From Betaproteobacteria bacterium (GTDB lineage: Bacteria; Pseudomonadota; Gammaproteobacteria; Burkholderiales; Burkholderiaceae): a stretch of 26,226 bases of DNA. A program made the position numbers and the translations under genes. The notes beneath the pieces are model-generated. The model saw only the letters and a list, made by a program, of their open reading frames with translations. It was not told the origin of the DNA and made no database searches. The stretch spans positions 1 to 26,226 of the forward strand of contig JAGWXN010000017.1 of assembly GCA_018969885.1 (NCBI GenBank), in the 5' to 3' direction. Below are positions 15,466 to 23,280 of this stretch, piece after piece (positions within the stretch are counted from its first letter, which is position 1; each line of letters starts with the position of its first letter).

Positions 15466-17952
15466 ATGAACGATCTGTCGTTATCTCTTCGTCTGGCGGC
15501 GCGCGACTGGCGCGCGGGTGAACTTCGCCTGCTTATCGCAGCGCTGGTGATCGCGGTCGCTGCGATTTCAAGCGTTGGCCTGTTCGTCGATCGGATGCGC
15601 ACCGCCCTGTCGCTTCAGGCGCGCCAGCTGCTGGGCGCCGATCTGGTGCTCGCATCGGGCCGCGAGCCCGATGCGACCCTGTTGCGCGAGGCGGCCTCGG
15701 GTTCGCTCGCGGCGGTTCGCACCGTGTCCTTTCCAAGCATGGCGTTGGCGGGTGAGCGTTCGGTTCTGGTCTCGCTCAAGGCGGTCGAGCAGGGCTATCC
15801 GCTGCGTGGCGCCATTCGGGTGACCAGCCAGCCAGGCGCGCCAGATGCGCCGGCTGAGTCAATCCCCGCACGCGGCGAGGCCTGGGTGGATGCGTCGCTT
15901 CTCGCGCCGCTTGCGATCACCGTGGGAGACCGCGTTGAACTTGGTGATCGATCATTTCGGGTGACCCGGCTCGTTACCCTCGAACCCGACCGGGGTGCGA
16001 GCTTCGTCAACTTCGCCCCGCGGGTGCTGATTGCGCTGGATGATCTCGCGGCCACAGGCCTCGTCCAGCCGGCGAGCCGGGTCAGCTGGCGCCTGCTCGT
16101 GGCAGGCCCGGCCGAGGCGGTTGGGCGATTCGAGCAGCGTATCCGTGAATCCGCCAGTCAGAATCTGCGCATCGAAACGGTCGACAACGGGCGCCCCGAA
16201 CTCGGCGCCACACTGAACCGGGCGGAGCGCTTTCTGTCGCTGGTGGCGCTCCTTACCGTACTGATCGCTGCGGTGGCAATCGCTTTGGGCGCGCGACGAT
16301 TCGCTGAGCGGCATCTGGACGGCTGCGCGGTCATGAAAGCAGCCGGTCTGGGTCAGCGGCGGCTGGTGCGGCTCCTTCTGCTCGAGTTGCTCTGGGTCGG
16401 CGCCGTGGGCGCGCTGGTTGGCGCTGCGCTGGGCGCGGTGTTCCAGCAGTTTCTGGCGGGCGCGGTGGCGCCAGTGCTGGGGGTGAAACTGCCCGCGCCC
16501 GGGTGGGTGCCGTTCGCGCAGGCCCTGATTACCGGCCTTGTCCTGCTGCTGGGCTTTGGTGGCTGGCCTGTCCTGAGACTTGCTGGCGTGCCGCCCCTCC
16601 GTGTGCTGCGACGCGAGTACGCCCCGGCGCGGGTGAATCTGTGGGGCGCCATCGTGGTGGCAGTGCTGGCGTTTTCGATGCTGCTTGCCTGGCTCGCGGG
16701 TGACCGCCAGCTTGCTCTGATCGCTGCGGGTGGGTTCGCGGCGGCCACCCTCGTGTTCATTGCGGTATCGGCGCTTGCGGTCTGGGTGGTCACCCTGGTC
16801 CGGCGGGCGGGCCCCGTGGCGCGTCGTCCGCTGCTCCGTCTGTCAATTGCGTCGTGGAGCAGACGGCGCGCGCTTGCCATCGCCCAGACGGCTGCGCTGT
16901 CGGCCGGCATCATGGCGTTGCTGCTTCTTACCATCACGCGCACTGACCTCATCGACGCCTGGCGTCGCGCCAGTCCAGCCGATGCGCCCAACCGATTTGT
17001 GATCAACATCCAGCCCGATCAGCGCCAAGCGGTCGAACAGGTGCTGGCGGCTGGGCGTATCGTCGCCGACCTGCAGCCCATGGTGCGCGGCAGGCTGGTC
17101 GAGGTGAATGGAAAAGACGCCACCCAGCATGTGCCGGCGGGGGAGCGCGCGCAACGTCTCGTCGAGCGCGAATTCAACCTCTCCTACGGCACCCGGCCGC
17201 CGGCTCACAACACGGTTGTTGCTGGCCGCTGGTTCGACGCGTCGGCCATGGAGGTGTCGGCCGAGTTGGGCATCCTGAAGACGTTGGGCCTCAAGATGGG
17301 CGACACGGTGGTCTTCGATGTGGCCGGAGAGCGGGTCGAGGTACGCATCACCAGCGTACGTAAACTCGCCTGGGATTCCATGAGGGCGAACTTCTTCATG
17401 ATCCTGTCGCCGGCTGCGCTCGATGATCGGCCCACCACCTTCCTCACCGCGTTCCATCTGCCTGAGGCGTCGCCTGCGTTAGACCAGCAACTGGTCCGTC
17501 GGTTCCCCAACCTCACGGTGTTCGACACGGGGCATCTGGTGCGCCAGGTGCAGATGATGCTCGACCAGGTGGTTTCGGCCGTGCAGTTTCTGTTTGTGCT
17601 CACGCTCGCGGCTGGACTCACCGTGCTCTGGGGGGCTTTGCTGTCATCGAGAGACGAGCGCATCCGTGAGGCTGCCCTCATGCGATCGCTGGGCGCCTCG
17701 TCGCGTTTCCTGTCGCGGGCGCAGCATGCGGAGCTTGCGTTCGGTGGTGCGCTGGCCGGACTGCTGGGCGCGGTCGGCGCCATCGCGGTGGGCTGGACGC
17801 TGGCCGAGGTGATTTTCGAGTTTGAGTATCAGCCGCGCTGGCAGATCATTCCTGCGGCCATGGCTGCAACCGCATTGCTAACGGTGCTCGCTGGCTGGCT
17901 TGGGCTACGCGGCGTGCTGCGTGCGCCGGTTCGCACGAGCCTCTCGACATGA
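15466..17952 (+). CDS. FtsX-type ABC transporter permease (YbbP-like)
   Basis: An 828-residue inner-membrane permease of the MacB/LolCDE (type VII) ABC superfamily. Visible order: helix 1 (about 18-40), a periplasmic domain to about 250, a first FtsX domain with helices and the coupling stretch HLDGCAVMKAAGLGQRRLVRLL, a middle block of extra helices (about 385-490), a second periplasmic domain (about 500-690), and a second FtsX domain (about 695-815) with DERIREAALMRSLGASSRFL. Double FtsX plus central helices match YbbP of the YbbAP system. The partner ATPase (YbbA) is not in the window. An AGAGG sequence lies about ten bases before the ATG. It overlaps the haemoglobin gene by 4 bp. The substrate is unknown. 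Confidence 0.87.
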   Translation: MNDLSLSLRLAARDWRAGELRLLIAALVIAVAAISSVGLFVDRMRTALSLQARQLLGADLVLASGREPDATLLREAASGSLAAVRTVSFPSMALAGERSVLVSLKAVEQGYPLRGAIRVTSQPGAPDAPAESIPARGEAWVDASLLAPLAITVGDRVELGDRSFRVTRLVTLEPDRGASFVNFAPRVLIALDDLAATGLVQPASRVSWRLLVAGPAEAVGRFEQRIRESASQNLRIETVDNGRPELGATLNRAERFLSLVALLTVLIAAVAIALGARRFAERHLDGCAVMKAAGLGQRRLVRLLLLELLWVGAVGALVGAALGAVFQQFLAGAVAPVLGVKLPAPGWVPFAQALITGLVLLLGFGGWPVLRLAGVPPLRVLRREYAPARVNLWGAIVVAVLAFSMLLAWLAGDRQLALIAAGGFAAATLVFIAVSALAVWVVTLVRRAGPVARRPLLRLSIASWSRRRALAIAQTAALSAGIMALLLLTITRTDLIDAWRRASPADAPNRFVINIQPDQRQAVEQVLAAGRIVADLQPMVRGRLVEVNGKDATQHVPAGERAQRLVEREFNLSYGTRPPAHNTVVAGRWFDASAMEVSAELGILKTLGLKMGDTVVFDVAGERVEVRITSVRKLAWDSMRANFFMILSPAALDDRPTTFLTAFHLPEASPALDQQLVRRFPNLTVFDTGHLVRQVQMMLDQVVSAVQFLFVLTLAAGLTVLWGALLSSRDERIREAALMRSLGASSRFLSRAQHAELAFGGALAGLLGAVGAIAVGWTLAEVIFEFEYQPRWQIIPAAMAATALLTVLAGWLGLRGVLRAPVRTSLST

Positions 17953-18338
17953 GTGATACGCCGACGGCGTTTGATGCACTGGGCGGCGAATCCGCTGTGC
18001 GGGCGCTGGTTGACCGGTTTTACGATCTGATGGATCTGGAAGCCGACTACGCAGGCATCCGCGCACTGCATCCGCCCGAGCTCGACACTTCGCGAGACAA
18101 GTTGTTTTGGTTTTTGTGTGGATGGTTGGGCGGACCGTCCCACTACATCGAGCGATTCGGCCATCCGCGGCTGCGCGCCCGTCATCTGCCGTTTTCCATC
18201 GGCATCAGTGAGCGCGACCAATGGCTCACCTGCATGGCGCAGGCGCTGAGGGAACTCGACATTGATCCCGCGCTCAGCGATCGGTTGGCCGAAGCGTTTC
18301 ACGGCACGGCCGACTGGATGCGTAATCGTGCCGGCTGA
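17949..18338 (+). CDS. Group II truncated haemoglobin
   Basis: A 129-residue 2-on-2 globin. Group II markers are clear: FYDLM with Tyr B10 (Y25), the FxFLCGWLGGPxxY helix-E region, GHPRLRARHLPF with proximal His F8 (H79), and ISERDQWL with Trp G8 (W92). Group II proteins bind O2 or NO tightly and are linked to NO or peroxide detoxification rather than oxygen transport. The ATG overlaps the stop of the permease gene (ATGA), so translation is coupled, an unexpected pairing for which I know no functional explanation. No terminator is visible in the 109 bp before the convergent gene. Confidence 0.92.
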   Translation: MSDTPTAFDALGGESAVRALVDRFYDLMDLEADYAGIRALHPPELDTSRDKLFWFLCGWLGGPSHYIERFGHPRLRARHLPFSIGISERDQWLTCMAQALRELDIDPALSDRLAEAFHGTADWMRNRAG

Positions 18339-18447
18339 TCACCTGGCCCGGGTTTGCGGTCGCCTCGCGACTACCCCTCCGCAGGTACCGCGCGCCGATG
18401 GTGTGGCTCGGACGCGGACGGGGCGAGGCGTTCGCTTCGATCGCTGC

Positions 18448-18780
18448 TTAGCCCGCGCTTTTGGCGAGCGAATACACCGTTGTGCTTCGCGCGCCTGAGC
18501 GGCAGTAGGCCAGAATCGGCCGGGGTAGGCGGGCGAGTTCCTGCTTCAGCGTGACCGCTGCCCCCTCCGCTGGGTAGGCGGCTCCGACCGGAAGGTAGAC
18601 ATACTGCATCCCCGCTGCCTCGGCTGCCGCCTGCATCTGCGCGCTGGGCGTCTGCCCGAATTCCTCGCCATCGGGGCGATTGTTGATGACGCTGCGAAAG
18701 CCCGCGTCGGAAAGCTGCTTCATGTGTTCGGGGGCCAACTGGCCGGCAACCGCGTAGTCGCTGTCGATATAGCGAATCAT
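18448..18780 (-). CDS. DUF442/TIGR01244-type phosphatase-like protein (Blh N-terminal family)
   Basis: A 110-residue single-domain protein. It begins MIRYIDSDYAVAGQL, carries INNRPDGEE, and has the active-site loop AYCRSGARS, a Cys-X5-Arg cradle with C93 as nucleophile, as in dual-specificity phosphatases. This small family occurs alone or fused to a metallo-beta-lactamase or rhodanese domain in sulfide-oxidation proteins, and automated names range from 'sulfur transferase' to 'beta-lactamase hydrolase-like'. The actual substrate is unknown. It is divergent from aceA with a shared 260-bp control region, and convergent with the globin gene. Confidence 0.85.
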   Translation of the reverse strand: MIRYIDSDYAVAGQLAPEHMKQLSDAGFRSVINNRPDGEEFGQTPSAQMQAAAEAAGMQYVYLPVGAAYPAEGAAVTLKQELARLPRPILAYCRSGARSTTVYSLAKSAG

Positions 18781-18833
18781 GATGGTCCTGTCGCGTGAAA
18801 GTCAGTCTCGTATTTTACCGGGTGAAGCAAAAG

Positions 18834-18890
18834 TTTCGCATCGTGAAAAATTGATGCTGCTCCGCAGCGTTGATTTTTCTCGTTGTGAAA
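18834..18890. promoter_or_regulatory. Two copies of a TTTCNC-N3-GNGAAA dyad, candidate operators
   Basis: Copy A (18834-18848) reads TTTCGCATCGTGAAA and copy B (18876-18890) reads TTTCTCGTTGTGAAA. They agree at 12 of 15 positions and share the same symmetric skeleton. Their centres are 42 bp apart, four helical turns. Copy A falls about where the -35 of the divergent minus-strand gene should be; copy B lies just upstream of the proposed aceA promoter. The arms of copy B extend to ATTTTTC/GAAAAAT. The regulator is not identified. Confidence 0.5.
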
Positions 18891-18984
18891 AATAGTTTTT
18901 CATTATACGGAAATAGAGTTTAAATAATTGTTTTTATTAACAAAATTGAATATGTGGGTTTTTATCTTTCATCCTGCTTCGCAG
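18857..18984. repeat. Pair of CTGC-TYC-GCAG palindromes flanking the aceA promoter
   Basis: CTGCTCCGCAG (18857-18867) and CTGCTTCGCAG (18974-18984) are near-identical 11-bp palindromes with a 3-bp centre, 117 bp apart, bracketing the AT-rich segment. The context GATGCTGC at 18853 reappears inverted as GCAGCATC at 18981, so the two blocks face each other. They may be protein sites or chance. Confidence 0.35.
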
Positions 18985-19040
18985 CATCTGCACGCCTAAG
19001 CTGAAGGCTGTCTTGAACCTTCCTCCTAAGGAGCCCCAGC

Positions 19041-20363
19041 ATGTCCTCCCGTGAACTCGAAGCTCAGAAACTACAAAAAGATTGGTCTGAAAGCCCGCGC
19101 TGGCGCGGCATCAAGCGCGGCTACAGCGCTGATGATGTGGTCCGCCTGCGGGGTTCCGCCCCGGTTGAGTATTCGCTGGCCCGCCGTGGCGCTGACAAAC
19201 TCTGGCGTTTGCTGCACGAGGAGCCGTTCGTCAACAGTCTGGGCGCGCTGACGGGCAATCAGGCGATGCAGCAGGTGAAAGCGGGGCTGAAGGCGATTTA
19301 CCTGTCGGGCTGGCAGGTGGCGGGCGACGCCAACCTGTCGGGCGAAATGTATCCAGACCAGTCGCTCTACCCGGCCAATTCGGTACCCGCGGTCGTCAAG
19401 CGCATCAATAACACCCTGACGCGTGCTGACCAGATTCAGTGGATGGAAGGCAAGAACCCGCATGACGCCGGCTACGTCGATTATTTCGCCCCGGTGGTGG
19501 CCGATGCCGAGGCGGGCTTTGGTGGCGTACTGAACGCCTTCGAACTGATGAAATCGATGATTGAGGCGGGCGCTTCGGGCGTTCACTTTGAAGATCAGCT
19601 TGCTTCGGCCAAGAAGTGCGGCCACATGGGCGGCAAGGTGTTGGTGCCCACCCGCGAGGCGGTGGCAAAGCTGGTGGCGGCGCGACTGGCGGCCGACGTG
19701 TTGGGCGTACCCACCCTGCTGCTCGCGCGCACCGATGCCGAGGCCGCCGATCTGGTTACAACTGACGTTGACGAAAACGATCAGCCTTACCTGACTGGTG
19801 AGCGGACCGTAGAGGGCTTTTTCCGCACGCGTAAAGGCTTCGATCAGGCGGTGTCGCGCGGCCTTGCCTACGCACCCTATGCGGATCTGATCTGGTGCGA
19901 AACCGGAACGCCGGATCTTGAGTTCGCCCGCAACTTTGCTGAGGCCATCCACCGCCAGTTTCCCGGCAAGATGCTGGCCTACAACTGCTCGCCGTCATTT
20001 AACTGGAAGAAGAACCTCGACGAGTCAACCATCGCCAAGTTTCAGCGCGAACTCGGCGCCATGGGCTACAAGTTCCAGTTCATCACGCTCGCGGGTTTCC
20101 ATTCACTCAACTACTCGATGTTCGAGCTTGCGCACGGCTATGCCCGCGACAACATGTCGGCGTTCGTACGGCTGCAGGAAGCAGAATTTGCAGCCGCCGA
20201 TAAAGGGTTTACCGCAGTGAAGCACCAGCGTGAAGTGGGCACAGGTTATTTCGACGCCGTCACCACCACCGTTGAACGCGAGGCCTCAACCGCGGCGCTG
20301 AAGGGTTCGACCGAAGATGAGCAGTTCTTTGACGGACACGGACAGCATCGTAAGGCTGCCTGA
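19041..20363 (+). CDS. aceA: Isocitrate lyase
   Basis: A 440-residue cytoplasmic enzyme that splits isocitrate into glyoxylate and succinate, the first step of the glyoxylate shunt, needed for growth on acetate and fatty acids. The family signature KKCGHMGGK is present with catalytic C193, and other core motifs include [23 protein letters not shown] and [13 protein letters not shown]. Length matches E. coli AceA (434). A strong AAGGAG site and a long AT-rich control region precede it, and an intrinsic terminator follows 21 bp after the stop, so it is probably a single-gene unit. Malate synthase is not in the window. Regulation through the paired dyads upstream is inferred. Confidence 0.97.
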   Translation: MSSRELEAQKLQKDWSESPRWRGIKRGYSADDVVRLRGSAPVEYSLARRGADKLWRLLHEEPFVNSLGALTGNQAMQQVKAGLKAIYLSGWQVAGDANLSGEMYPDQSLYPANSVPAVVKRINNTLTRADQIQWMEGKNPHDAGYVDYFAPVVADAEAGFGGVLNAFELMKSMIEAGASGVHFEDQLASAKKCGHMGGKVLVPTREAVAKLVAARLAADVLGVPTLLLARTDAEAADLVTTDVDENDQPYLTGERTVEGFFRTRKGFDQAVSRGLAYAPYADLIWCETGTPDLEFARNFAEAIHRQFPGKMLAYNCSPSFNWKKNLDESTIAKFQRELGAMGYKFQFITLAGFHSLNYSMFELAHGYARDNMSAFVRLQEAEFAAADKGFTAVKHQREVGTGYFDAVTTTVEREASTAALKGSTEDEQFFDGHGQHRKAA

Positions 20364-20383
20364 TCGAGGCGTGTGATCTCGAC

Positions 20384-20418
20384 CCGCCCCCGTTCGCGCA
20401 GGCGTCGGGGGCGGTTTT
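20384..20418 (+). terminator. Intrinsic terminator of aceA
   Basis: A perfect 9-bp GC-only stem, CCGCCCCCG (20384-20392) with CGGGGGCGG (20406-20414), closes a 13-base loop and is followed by TTTT (20415-20418). It lies 21 bp after the aceA stop. On the other strand no T-run follows, so it serves aceA, not the convergent receptor gene. Confidence 0.82.
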
Positions 20419-20421
20419 GCG

Positions 20422-21396
20422 TCAGTCGAGCTTTGCGCCCGAGTCCTTCACCACCTTGGCCCACTTGGCGATTTCGCTGTCGACGAATTTGCCCATGTCC
20501 TCGGGTGACTGACCCCCGGCCTCCGCGCCCAGACTTTCCCAGATTCCTTTCAACTCGGCGCCAGACAGTGCCTTGGCAATTTCCTGCTGCAGCCGATTCA
20601 CAATGTCGCGCGGCGTGCCGGCGGGGGCCCACACTGCGTACCAGGTCCGGGCGTCGTAGCCCTTCACCCCGAGTTCATCAAGCGTGGGGAGGTCGGGTAG
20701 CGCGAACGAGCGCTTGGCCGATGAGACAGCAAGCGGAATCAGACGTCCCGATTTGATGTGCTGGATCGAACTGCCCATGCCGTCGAACATAAAGTCGACC
20801 TGACCCGCGAGAAGGTCCTGCATGGCAGGGCCCGCGCCGCGGTAAGGGATGTGCGCGGCAAAGCTCCCTGTGAGCGTCTTCCAAAGTTCCACTGTGAGGT
20901 GATGCGTGGTGCCGTTACCCGCAGAGCCGTAATTGAGCCTGCCCGGGTTCGCCTTCACATACTCGGCAAAGCTCGCATAGCTGCGCGCCGCCACCCGCTG
21001 CGGGTTCACCACGACAACGTTGGGCACGTACGAAAGCACGGTGACGGGCGTCAGGTCTTTCTGCAGGTCATAGCCCAGCCGCGGGTACATGCTCACAGCA
21101 ATCGTGTGATGCACGGCACCCACTAGCAGCGTGTAGCCGTCCGGGGCGGACTTGGCGGCCACTTCGGCGCCCAGGGTGCCGCCTGCGCCACCGCGGTTAT
21201 CAATGACGAATGACTGCCCCATATTGGCCGACAGCACCTTGGTGAGCGGGCGCGCGAACGCATCGGTGCCACCCCCCGGCGGGAAGGGCACGATCAAACG
21301 TACCGGTTTGCTTGGGTAGCTCTGAGCCTGAATGGAAAATGGCGACGCGAGTGCAAGGGTCGCTGCGACGCTCAACAGCCATCGACGATTTTTCAC
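20422..21396 (-). CDS. Bug-family tripartite tricarboxylate transporter receptor
   Basis: A 324-residue periplasmic substrate-binding protein of the TctC/Bug family, which captures small carboxylates or amides for TTT transporters or as orphan receptors. A signal peptide (MKNRRWLLSVAATLALASP, cleavage near IQA|QSYP) precedes the family motifs YPSKPVRLIVPFPPGGGTD, NRGGAGGTLGAE, APDGYTLL and NYGSAGNGTTHHLTVE. The start is a GTG at 21396, supported by GGAG six bases upstream. No TctA/TctB membrane genes are nearby, so it is an orphan receptor as is common in Burkholderiales, where this family is greatly expanded. The ligand is unknown. Confidence 0.94.
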   Translation of the reverse strand: MKNRRWLLSVAATLALASPFSIQAQSYPSKPVRLIVPFPPGGGTDAFARPLTKVLSANMGQSFVIDNRGGAGGTLGAEVAAKSAPDGYTLLVGAVHHTIAVSMYPRLGYDLQKDLTPVTVLSYVPNVVVVNPQRVAARSYASFAEYVKANPGRLNYGSAGNGTTHHLTVELWKTLTGSFAAHIPYRGAGPAMQDLLAGQVDFMFDGMGSSIQHIKSGRLIPLAVSSAKRSFALPDLPTLDELGVKGYDARTWYAVWAPAGTPRDIVNRLQQEIAKALSGAELKGIWESLGAEAGGQSPEDMGKFVDSEIAKWAKVVKDSGAKLD

Positions 21397-21668
21397 GGGG
21401 GTCTCCTCTGCTTGAATCGGCCGGATGATAGAGCAATCCCCGGGCAGCGCCGCAATTCCGGGGTGGTTGGATAAGCGTTGTCGCTGCGCGACGGGCCGCC
21501 CATGGACGGTCGATCATCCGGACTAGGCTTTCAAGCTCAAGCCACGCCAACCCGCGCCGATCCTGGGTGTCCGAGGTGTTACGCGCCTGGCCTAGACCGC
21601 TCTGACGAATTGTCCGTACCGGTTGGGATCTCTCTAATGGGGTCGTCATTCCCATCCAAGGAGATCCC
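21397..21668. other. Intergenic region between Bug receptor and Tad pilus operon
   Basis: No gene is visible in these 272 bp. They hold the receptor ribosome binding site near 21403-21406, two GC-rich inverted repeats (CCCCGG at 21438 with CCGGGG at 21468; GTCGC-TGC-GCGAC at 21480-21492), the candidate pilus promoter, and the self-complementary pilin leader. Confidence 0.5.
21610..21638 (+). promoter_or_regulatory. Candidate sigma-70 promoter of the Tad pilus operon
   Basis: TTGTCC (21610-21615) and TCTAAT (21633-21638) are spaced by exactly 17 bp and match the -35 at four and the -10 at five positions. Transcription would begin near 21645, giving a leader of about 25 bases before the pilin ATG. 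Confidence 0.5.
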
Positions 21669-21669
21669 A
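21624..21669 (+). promoter_or_regulatory. Inverted repeat spanning the -10 region to the pilin start codon
   Basis: TGGGATCTC (21624-21632) is the exact reverse complement of GAGATCCCA (21661-21669). The right arm covers part of the AAGGAG ribosome binding site (21658-21663) and the A of the ATG. Nested inside, ATGGG (21637-21641) pairs with CCCAT (21651-21655). If transcription starts upstream of 21624, the RNA could hide the ribosome binding site; if it starts near 21645, only DNA-level recognition is possible. Confidence 0.5.
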
Positions 21670-21953
21670 TGAATTCACCCGCTCCCGCTCTGTCCGTGTT
21701 CCGTGCCCGTCGCCAGGCGGGCCAGGGCATGACCGAATATCTCATTGTGGTCGCGCTCATCGCCGTGGCCGCTATCGGCGTCTACAGCCTCTTTGGCCAG
21801 ACACTGCGCAGCCAGACCGCTGGGCTCGCCATGGAAATCTCGGGCCAGTCCTCGAGCACGGCAGTTTCCTCGGCGCAGGGCAGTGCAACCAGCGCTCAGT
21901 CGTCTTCGTCGCAGCGCAAGGGACTCGGCAACTATGGGCTCGATAACCAATAG
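21669..21953 (+). CDS. Flp-type (type IVb) pilin-like protein
   Basis: A 94-residue pilin candidate and first gene of the Tad block. The leader ends G18 and is followed by QGMTEY, which gives Glu at +5 and Tyr at +6 of the mature protein, the Flp signature for the CpaA/TadV prepilin peptidase, then one hydrophobic helix (LIVVALIAVAAIGVYSLF). The tail (about 58-94) is rich in Ser, Thr, Ala and Gln and ends KGLGNYGLDNQ. It is longer than the usual 50-70-residue Flp subunit because of this tail. AAGGAG lies five bases upstream of the ATG. The TadG-like gene starts inside its 3' end (20-bp overlap). Confidence 0.85.
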   Translation: MNSPAPALSVFRARRQAGQGMTEYLIVVALIAVAAIGVYSLFGQTLRSQTAGLAMEISGQSSSTAVSSAQGSATSAQSSSSQRKGLGNYGLDNQ

Positions 21954-23280
21954 CCGCTTTCGGCGCGCGCAGTCCGGGCAGGCGCTAGTCCTCGCTCTGC
22001 TGCTGATCGTGGGCGGAGCCTTTCTTCTGCTCGCGGTGTTCAATAGCGGCCGCGTGCTGACCACCCGCCAGAGTCTCAACGACGCGGCCGATGCTGCGGC
22101 ACTCAGTGCCGCTACCTGGCGCGCCCGCGTCCTCAACTATGCCGCCTACACCAATCGGGCGATGGTCGCCCAGGAAGTGGCGCTTGCGCAGGCGGTCACC
22201 ATGGCTTCCTGGGCCCGATATTTCGACGCGTTTGTGGCTAACGCCCAATCGGTGGCGGCGGCTTATCCACCGGCGGCACTCGCCGTGGCAGCGATCGCAT
22301 CCGGTGCCGACCTTGCTCGTGCTGCCACCGAACACGCCGCATCCGCGGAGATGGCGTGGCGTGCGCATGAACAACTCGGCTACAAGGTCTGGCTTGAGCG
22401 CAGCCAGATCGCGCTGCTTAAGTCCGCTGAAGTGTTCGGATTGGGGGCCATCGCCAACGAAGTGGTGCGAAGCGGCGACTCCCGGTTTTTCGCCTTTGCG
22501 TTGGGTGACGCCGGTGCGTTCGCCGCGTTCACGCAGCCGCAGGTGGACACGGAAGACAAGGCGAGGCTTCGTCAGGTGGTGCTTGAATCGCTCGACCCCT
22601 TTACCGCCAACCCACGAAGCGCAGATCACCGGCTGCCGCTGCCGTCGTCGTGCGTGGGGCGAAGCGCAGATCTGGACAAGTGGACACTGTGGCTTCGTCG
22701 CAGAGGGGGTACTGCGCTCCATGAATCGCTTGAAACCTGGTCGGCCGTCGACACGCTCTCGCTTCACGACTGGCGGGCAGGCGGGTTCCTCGGGCTCGGC
22801 GCATGCCGCGATCGCGAGGCGGTGGCGGTAGGCTGGGGCGGCGCAGGCGTCAACCCGGCGTGGAACGACTCACAGTTGCAGAGCGCGCACACGAACCCAG
22901 GCGCCACTGCCTGGGCGCTCTTTGGTGCAAGCGGCGATACCGCCTCGCTCGCAGGCCTCCCACAGGTTCACGATCTGGGCGCTCAGATCCGGCTTGGCAA
23001 CGCGCCCGCGGTCTCGCAGTTGGCCGTGATGGCGCGGGTCGAGGTCCGCGACATCGGAACCGCCGATAAGCTCGCAGTCACCAGCGGTCGGATGCGGCTT
23101 AGTGATGGGGCGCATGGGCGCTACCTCTGGGCGCTCTCGGCCGCCGAGGTCTATTTCAGCCCACCGCCCGAAGCCTCCACACCCGCGCAGCTTCCCAGTC
23201 TGTTCAGTCCGTTCTGGCAGGCTCGACTCATTTCACCCACGGAGGCGCACCGTGCGGCGGCGGCAACCTATGCGCGTTGA
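21934..23280 (+). CDS. TadG-like pilus assembly protein
   Basis: A 448-residue protein anchored by one N-terminal helix with a large periplasmic part. I set the start at ATG 21934 (MGSITNSRFRRAQSGQALV); the frame is open further upstream but that part overlaps the pilin gene. The Flp-assembly TadE/G-like motif is present: G15|QALVLALLLIVGG, then RQSLNDAADAAALSAATW. Unlike the other prepilin-like proteins here it has Leu, not Glu, at +5. The rest is Ala-rich and mostly unrecognised, with two Cys residues. In Tad systems TadG is a pseudopilin-like accessory factor. It overlaps the pilin by 20 bp and the TadE-like gene by 29 bp. Confidence 0.8.
   Translation: MGSITNSRFRRAQSGQALVLALLLIVGGAFLLLAVFNSGRVLTTRQSLNDAADAAALSAATWRARVLNYAAYTNRAMVAQEVALAQAVTMASWARYFDAFVANAQSVAAAYPPAALAVAAIASGADLARAATEHAASAEMAWRAHEQLGYKVWLERSQIALLKSAEVFGLGAIANEVVRSGDSRFFAFALGDAGAFAAFTQPQVDTEDKARLRQVVLESLDPFTANPRSADHRLPLPSSCVGRSADLDKWTLWLRRRGGTALHESLETWSAVDTLSLHDWRAGGFLGLGACRDREAVAVGWGGAGVNPAWNDSQLQSAHTNPGATAWALFGASGDTASLAGLPQVHDLGAQIRLGNAPAVSQLAVMARVEVRDIGTADKLAVTSGRMRLSDGAHGRYLWALSAAEVYFSPPPEASTPAQLPSLFSPFWQARLISPTEAHRAAAATYAR

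Larger units (their letters stand above)
18781..19040. other. AT-rich control region between the Blh-like gene and aceA
   Basis: This 260-bp gap holds no gene. From about 18840 to 18970 it is strikingly AT-rich against GC-rich surroundings. It contains two related dyads (18834-18890) and a pair of CTGC-TYC-GCAG palindromes (18857-18867 and 18974-18984). For the minus-strand gene, TAAAAT (plus 18812-18817) is a good -10 element but its -35 is weak. For aceA, TTTTCA (18897-18902), 17 bp, TTAAAT (18920-18925) is possible, each matching four of six consensus bases. An AAGGAG ribosome binding site at 19028-19033 lies seven bases before the aceA ATG. Confidence 0.55.

Noticed and set aside
18339..18447. 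Possible small gene or terminator between the globin and Blh-like genes
   Set aside because: No frame with a start and ribosome binding site and no hairpin with a T-run could be found in this convergent gap.
21745..21933. Upstream extension of the TadG-like frame inside the pilin gene
   Set aside because: The extension is Arg/Ser/Pro-rich out-of-frame sequence, whereas ATG 21934 directly precedes the prepilin-like leader.
21985..22767. Minus-strand open frame of 260 codons opposite the TadG-like gene
   Set aside because: It lies wholly inside a gene with a recognised TadG-type N-terminus, and its composition (Arg, His, Gly) suggests non-coding antisense.
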